A stretch of 64,000 nucleotides of DNA, taken from assembly GCA_965178125.1 (NCBI GenBank), contig OZ237745.1:930001-994000 (forward strand). The letters run 5' to 3'. This document shows positions 58,601 to 64,000 of the stretch, piece after piece. A model generated the notes under the pieces. It was not told the DNA's origin. It saw only the letters and a list, made by a program, of their open reading frames with translations, and made no database searches. This stretch comes from Bilabrum cf. latius (taxonomy: Eukaryota > Bigyra: Bicosoecida > Bigyra > Bicosoecida). The position numbers and the translations under genes are program-made. Each line of letters starts with the position of its first letter. Position 1 is the first letter of the stretch.

Positions 58601-59033
58601 GGGCGATCTCCGTTGGGATCTTGTGGCTGTGTCGCGTGCAATCACCGCGGGGTTCTTCTACCACGCCGCGAAGCGATAGCCCAGCGGATCGTATCGCACG
58701 ATTCAGAAGCGTCAGCTCGTTCGTCTGCATCCTTCCTCCTGCCTGGCCCCGAAGCCAGTCAAGAAGGACAAGGATGGCAAGGTGTCGGAGGCAGACGAGA
58801 GGGAAGGTGCACCTCCCCCTGAGTGGGTCATCTACCATGAGCTGGTGCACACCTCGGAGCAATTCATGCGGCAGGTGCAGGAGGTGGACCCCAAGTGGCT
58901 GATCCAGGTGGCGCCCCATGTGTACAGCCAGTCCATGCTGCAGGAGGCCGAGGAGGAAAAGGCAGCCAAACGGCACGAAAAGGCGGCCAGAAAGGGAAAG
59001 CAAGGGGCCGCTACAGGAGGGGCTGGCAAGTGA
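55662..59033 (+). CDS. DHX16: DEAH-box splicing helicase DHX16/Prp2
   Basis: 1,123 aa, single exon, TGA stop. The start ATG gives [18 protein letters not shown]. The N-terminal 450 residues are charged ([33 protein letters not shown]) as in DHX16. The helicase core has [10 protein letters not shown] (near residue 472), [16 protein letters not shown] (569), [26 protein letters not shown] and RKGRAGRT. Then come the winged-helix, ratchet and OB regions ending [15 protein letters not shown]. It remodels the spliceosome before step 1 of splicing. TAGs: 55680, 56169, 57939, 57972 and 58677. The one at 57972 is the first residue of motif VI, an invariant Gln that binds the ATP gamma-phosphate region. 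Confidence 0.97.
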
Positions 59034-59254
59034 TGCGGGGCGACAGAGTGACCGGACGGTGGTGCGAGGCTGCCAGGCTATATGCGAGTTTCCTCGTGTA
59101 AGCTTTGAAGACGAACAGCTGACTCCTAGACCACACTTATAATTAATCTCCTAGACCACACTTATTGTCGGTTTCAAACACATCAATCCTGGATTACAGG
59201 CAAAATTATCTGCGACCCCGCGCAACTGTGTCGTGCTGCCAGTGCGGCCGACGA
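59034..59254. terminator. Convergent 3' region of DHX16 and SND1
   Basis: 221 bp. Contains a direct repeat, CTCCTAGACCACACTTAT, starting near 59126 and again near 59150. Presumably both poly(A) sites lie here; I see no certain signal. Confidence 0.4.
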
Positions 59255-62200
59255 TTATCGACCATCGTCATCAGAGTCCGCCACGTCACCAAACTCCCAC
59301 AGATTCTCACCAGCCTTCTTTGCTGTGTCTTGAGCCTCCCTCAGCAGCTTGACGTATTCTGCATCAGCCACGGCCACTGCGTCGCTCCGGTCGTCTGCGA
59401 GGCGGCGCTCGGCATCCCTCGACTCGATGAAGGAGAGCCTGTGGAAGCCCTGCTCCATCAGCTCAACGCCGGGGTACGAATCATCATCGCTCACCGGCAG
59501 CAACGTAACGCGCATGCGATTCGAGGCATCCCGCCCGTGGATTCGGCAACGGAACGACTCGTTCAGCGTGAGGGCCGCGAGGCTCGCCCGCGCAGCCTCG
59601 CCGAGGCGCTGGTCCTCAATGGGCTTGCACCGCATGAAGGCGAGCGTGCAAGGGCGCGCCAGGGGCGGGATGGCGGCAATGGTCGAACTTCCCACGGGGC
59701 GCATCATGGACTGCGGCACGGCGTCCATGTTGCCGTAGTCGATAAAGAGCACCTTGTGCAGCTTCTCGCCGCCAGCACCGGCCCCGCTCGCAGCACCAGC
59801 TGCCTCCTTCTCCTCCTCACTGAGGGGGCCCTCCACGCGAGCACGGTACCAGGCAACGGCGCCATCCTCGTCGGTGAACAGCGCCGCGACGATGCTGTTC
59901 TTGCGTGTCTCCACGGGGGCTGGAGAAGTCCCGTGCTGCTCGAGGAGCTGCTGCATGTAGTCCTGCACGCGGTCCAGCCTGGACCTGTCCCCGTCGGCCT
60001 GCATCATCACGTTCACGCCGTCCACCACCTCTGAGACCGTCATGCGCGTGATGGTCTCGGTCGTCCGCACCTCCTCCTCGGCCTCGGCCTCCTCCTCTTC
60101 CTCCTCCCACAGCCCCCTTCGAGCAGACCGCGCGCTCTCCTGCGCGGCCTCGTACTCGGCGCTCAAGCTGCCCGGGGCACCGCGGGGAATGAATCGGGCG
60201 AGGCCTCTCTGCAGCAAGTCAGTGCCGATGTTCACCTCCTTGCCGTTGAGATCGAAGATGAGCGTACCCAGCGCAGTGCCGCGCTGGTCGGCGTCCTCAA
60301 CAGAGATCGTCACGTCGCGGTGAGTGAGCACGTTCTTGCAGTACTCCGAAGCGACGTCCCCGAAGGGCTCCCCATCCCTTGCGGGTAGCGCAGCACCGTC
60401 GCTGCCCCGTCCAGAGCTCCTCGCCGTGCGAGGGCACCTGACCCCAGCCAGCGCGAGCACCATCTCGCACTTGCGCTCGGGCACGCGGACCTTGAACCGC
60501 CCGCCGGCCATGACGTACTCCACTACAGCGGCCATGGATCGCTCCCGCTGCAGGAAGGGCAGCTCGTCGCGCATAAGGTTGGCTCGGGCGCTGATGTCAG
60601 TGGAAGTGTACACCGGCCCGGCCACGGTACCGTCTGAGTTCCGCTTGCCGTGTACGCCGCGGGAGGCCTTCTTCGCCTCCTGCTCGGCGATCATGAGCGA
60701 GTCGTACGAAGAAGCCTTGTTCTCGTCCGCGCGGTGCCTCACCACCGTGCAGTATCCCTTGCCTGCGACAGAGCAGGATGACTTGGAGCATGGGCAAGGA
60801 AACTGTCGCACATAAATAGTTCTGCTGTGTAGACGCTCCACACAGTCACCGCATGCTCAAAGCAAACAGAAACGATACAAGCAGCCCTCAGCAATACTGC
60901 ACGAGGCAGGTTTGTCGGTCAAGGAACCGCGGCTAAGCCAGCGGCATAAAGTCCGTAGTCTAACATGTGTAAGTGCATCCTTGGGCTGGAGCGCAAGCAG
61001 GGCAGGCAAGAGCATGGCATGCACGAGACACACGAAAACACGCGCACGGCACGCAAAATGGTCCACGGCAGCAACTTCAACCGCGATACAAGCTCGGAGT
61101 GGGCAAAGCGACAGACGGAATGCACTGGCATCGCGAGAAGGTACGCACACGAATTGAAACTCTCTCACTAACTAGCTCGATCGCCGGCTCGGCCCTGTCC
61201 CTTGGCGCGCTCTTGAGGACGATCGTCCCGCACCTGCGCTCGCGTGCCGCCAGCCCCACGGCTCCCTCGGCTGGCTGCCTGGCGTAGTCGATGGTGACGA
61301 GGACCTGCTGCCCGATGAGAGCCGTCCGCAGCAGCTCCCTAGCATGCATGGCGTAGGGCTCCATGCCCTCCCCCCTGCGGCCCATCCTCGGGGCGCGGAT
61401 CGAGGCAAGGGTGACCCGCCTGTGCTCCAGCCGAGGGGCGGAAGGGGTGCCCTTCTCCACGGTCACCACCACGGTGTCCCCTGAAGGCACCTCGCTGACA
61501 GTGCCCTCGAACGCCTGTTCCCCGGACACGGTCGCGGGGGCCCAACCCTTCCACAGCCGCAGGCGCCTGTCCTTTGCGAAGTTCTCGGCCGCTCGCATGG
61601 ACAGGATCCGCTTGGGCTCCACTGCGTCCAGGCTGCGATCAACCATGCGCGCCAGGCCCATCTTGAGGAGCACTTCTGCGATGTCGCCCTTGGGGTGCTC
61701 CACTCTGCCGACGAAGTTGCCGTATGAGTCCACCCCGCCGAAGTGCACGGTGACGTCGCGGTGCGTGAGCCGCTTCATCGTGTTGTGCTTGGCCTCTAAG
61801 GCGTGGGGCTCGGGCTGGGGCTTGGCCTCCCCGCCCGCGCCCGCGCCGCTCGCGGCTCCTACCCGGCCCCCTGCGTTCACGCGAGGGCACTGGACGCCGG
61901 CGAGATAGAAGGTCACGAGATCGAACGAGGGCACGAGCAGGATCTGCATGCTGGCGCCGTCACGCACCCGCTGCACGATGCCGTGCTGCGGCTCCCCCTT
62001 CACCTTCGCGAGGAATGACTTGGGGTTGGACACACCGTACTTGACGTCGCGCACGGAGCTCAGGTCTGCGCCCTGGAAGATGCCGCGGCTGTCTTGCTTG
62101 GCCTGTGCGCTCAAACGTTCCAGTTCTTCGTAGTTGTAAGCTTTCCCAAATCGAGTCGCGGATTCGCCGTCGACGTGGGCCCAACCATGCTCGGCAACAA

Positions 62201-62627
62201 GCTCGCCAACGTTGCGGTCGCCCAGGTGCACGGCCGCAAACTCGCGCTACTTCGATGCATCACGGCCTCTAGAATACTCTAACTGAAATCGTACCTTCTT
62301 GCCGATGAGAAGCCTCCGCAGGAACTCGCGAGATGGCCAAGCAAAGGCCTCATCGTCAGTCTCGCTATGAAAAGCTAGGCGAGGTGCGGACAAGGAGGAT
62401 AGGTTCAGCTTCTTCATTGGAGGCCGTCCACGAGTATCATCACCCATTACGATGATCGTGTCCCCAGACAAAACCTCAACAACAGTGCCGGGCTTCCCGA
62501 GATCCGACGCTGCGCAACGTGCCGAAAGAATCAAGAGCATATTTCGACCCATGAAACACAGGAATGAAAGATTGAGCGAATCAACAAACAAATATACATC
62601 AACTATCGGGCAGAGCCACTCACCCAT
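59255..62627 (-). CDS. SND1: Tudor staphylococcal nuclease, SND1/Tudor-SN
   Basis: Exon 1 is 4 nt (62627-62624, ATGG), with a 114-bp intron GTGAGT...GCGCAG; exon 2 62509-61169; a 406-bp intron GTGAGA...TCGCAG; exon 3 60762-59255; 950 aa. The join at the second intron restores ELVSKGYCTVVRHR, which fits the family exactly. Four SNase-like domains (GTVVEVLSGDTIIV; REFLRRLLIGKKV; ERLRIWRD-like RRLRLWKGW) are followed by a Tudor domain (WYRARVE, VLFIDYGNMDAVP) embedded in a fifth. The protein acts in RNA binding, decay and stress granules. One TAG (62249-62247, codon 89) sits before REFAAVHLGDRNV. This is the only gene here ending in TAA, right after VADSDDDGR. Confidence 0.96.
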
Positions 62628-62760
62628 GGCTCAGAAGGCTGTCAGAGTGACTATTATTTCCCGAGCGGTGGCACAAAATCGGATCAGGGTGATATTTATA
62701 CCGTGCACTTTTGCGAGTTGCATTTTTGAGCTGCAGCAATTCATACGGCTTTTGTCGGTG
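62628..62760. promoter_or_regulatory. 133-bp divergent promoter interval, SND1 and PPP1R11
   Basis: Position only; no motif called. Confidence 0.35.
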
Positions 62761-63351
62761 ATGGATCCTGTTGGTGGAAGTTTATCATATTATGGCGTGA
62801 AATCATAGCTACATACGACAACTTCTGTGATTGGAGAAGAAGATAGAGCATCTGGTACGGTAGAACGAACTTATCGACTGCACCTCAGACCACAGCGACA
62901 TGTTCGTTGGACTGGAGATGTTGTTGACAACGAGCACCTAGACAAGAAGAAGTCAAATGTATGTTGCATTTATCATCCACCGAAACGATGGGACGAGAGC
63001 AGTTCTGACAGCGACAGCTCCAGCGGAGACACTGCCCGGAGAGTATCTGCTAGGCGACGCTATCAGAGACAGCGACGATTGTCTTCGGAATCCAGCAATT
63101 CCTCATCAGATGATCGGAGAATCGTAGTTTCTCGTGCAGCGAGTGATCCGATGAACTCAAGCTCGGGCCCAACTTTGGGCGTGGCAAGCTCGGACCCTTC
63201 AACACGCGCGCAGGAGCGGTCCTCTGGCTTTGCCCAATGTGCCAGCTCGAAATCTCCAGTTGCAGAGCAATTTGGTGCATTGGTTGCAAAACCTTCTGCC
63301 GATTAGGCCGGTGTCCGTGCATCGCGGGATGGAGCCGGTGGAGGCACGTGA
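62761..63351 (+). CDS. PPP1R11: PP1 inhibitor-3 (PPP1R11/YPI1)
   Basis: 196 aa, TGA stop, two TAGs (62806, 63304). The start gives [25 protein letters not shown]. The family core is clear: [20 protein letters not shown], then [19 protein letters not shown], matching the PP1-binding RVxW-type motif, the conserved VDNEH and the Cys-rich CCIYxxP of inhibitor-3. It binds and restrains protein phosphatase 1 in the nucleus. Without reading the first TAG the protein would lack a normal start. The Ser/Arg-rich C-terminus is longer than in animals. Confidence 0.92.
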
Positions 63352-64000
63352 CGTGCAGACTGTAGTAGTCTACTTGGTTGGGTTCTCTGGCTTGCTGTGC
63401 AGTATCCTTTAGTTCTTTAGTTGGACCAGGCAGGATGGACTCTGCGTAGAGTTGCTCGCAGGTGGACAGCTTAATTTGCGGTCTGACTGCGATGGGCCAC
63501 AGGTCAAGCAGTCACGAAAGGGGTAGGAACTGCATTGAATGGGACTCACGCATGAGCGCGTGAGCCAGATGGTGACGTGGATAGCATAGATATCCGTCTA
63601 GACTCATGCGATGGAATTCGCCCGTGTATCATGCTGGGGAAACTGGGAACACCAGTGGGCTCAAGACAGGCCTGCTGCCGGCGAGGTGCCCGTAATGAAT
63701 GCCGCCGGCGAGAACTAATGCATTGAAGCCAGCACACCTTGTATTCCACCGTGGCTGGACATATACAAGCTTGTGTCGCTAGGCTCCAATAAGCTCAGCA
63801 TTAGGAAGACCGCGAACGAGCGAACGAATCTTGATTTTCGGGCAATCTGTGCGCTGTGTGGAGGTGGCTTCGATGCTAGCGTCCGAGTCCGCGATTGCCC
63901 AGCAATTGCTGGAGTCCACAACCCATGCGTGCCTCCCATTCTCATGGGTGGTTGGTGCGGGTAAAAAAGATCAGGGTGGCACCGATTCCCTGTTGATTTG
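63352..64000. other. Right-edge region, no gene recognised
   Basis: 649 bp. Short open frames occur on both strands (for example minus 63945-63715), but none shows a family motif. It may belong to a gene beyond the window. Confidence 0.4.

Noticed and set aside
1-64000. Bacterial or organellar origin
   Set aside because: Spliceosomal-type introns restore conserved proteins exactly, and the proteins are nuclear eukaryotic families.
1-64000. UAA also reassigned to Gln
   Set aside because: I found no in-frame TAA in any supported gene, and SND1 ends at TAA just where the family ends.
1-64000. Stop-codon readthrough, or UAG coding another residue such as Leu or pyrrolysine
   Set aside because: The density is far too high for programmed readthrough, and conserved columns and paralogs point to Gln only.
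1-64000. Wholesale pseudogenisation
   Set aside because: Only TAG recurs in frame. Decay would also create TGA, TAA and frameshifts, which I see only in AK7.

Overview
The window is nuclear DNA of a flagellated unicellular eukaryote. Genes carry GT-AG introns and encode eukaryote-only proteins: a DEAH splicing helicase, PWP2, SND1, ELP3, CEP76, radial spoke protein 3 and adenylate kinase 7. RSP3, AK7 and CEP76 imply cilia or centrioles. I cannot name the lineage.

The central observation is a non-standard nuclear code. Nearly every gene is broken by in-frame TAG codons, and the homology carries on through them. I count about 110 in-frame TAGs in 19 gene models. Where the identity can be read it is glutamine: the invariant Gln of the DEAH-helicase motif VI, two Gln positions of PWP2, and an inverted pair of paralogs in which TAG in one copy faces CAG or CAA in the other at six sites. 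I saw no in-frame TAA. TGA ends 17 of the 18 genes whose ends are visible, and TAA ends SND1. So UAG appears to be Gln while UAA and UGA stay stops. All gene models below read TAG as Gln.

Layout, left to right. 1-3834: a partial MUL1-type E3 ligase and a zinc-finger/repeat protein, divergent. 3924-23954: a large inverted duplication of a TmcB-like membrane/PAS gene, with two axonemal genes (AK7 and RSP3) head-to-head in its centre. 24094-31320: CEP76 and PWP2; one PWP2 intron holds a minisatellite. 31427-34567: a GRAM-TBC RabGAP. 33701-43613 is an accessory zone with a 478-bp inverted duplication, a P-loop NTPase gene of Crinkler/RHS-like layout, and a pogo/Tigger-like DNA transposon whose transposase itself uses 16 TAG codons. 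44369-63351 is again compact: a mitochondrial-type small heat-shock protein, an Hv1-like voltage-sensor channel, ELP3, a membrane RING protein, an orphan multi-pass membrane protein, the DHX16/Prp2 helicase, SND1 and PPP1R11. Genes mostly alternate as divergent and convergent pairs with 90-320 bp gaps.

Functionally the set is housekeeping (splicing, ribosome biogenesis, tRNA modification, RNA regulation, PP1 control), cilium/centriole, and membrane signalling. No rRNA, tRNA or CRISPR was recognised. The suppressor-type tRNA-Gln(CUA) the code requires is not visible here.
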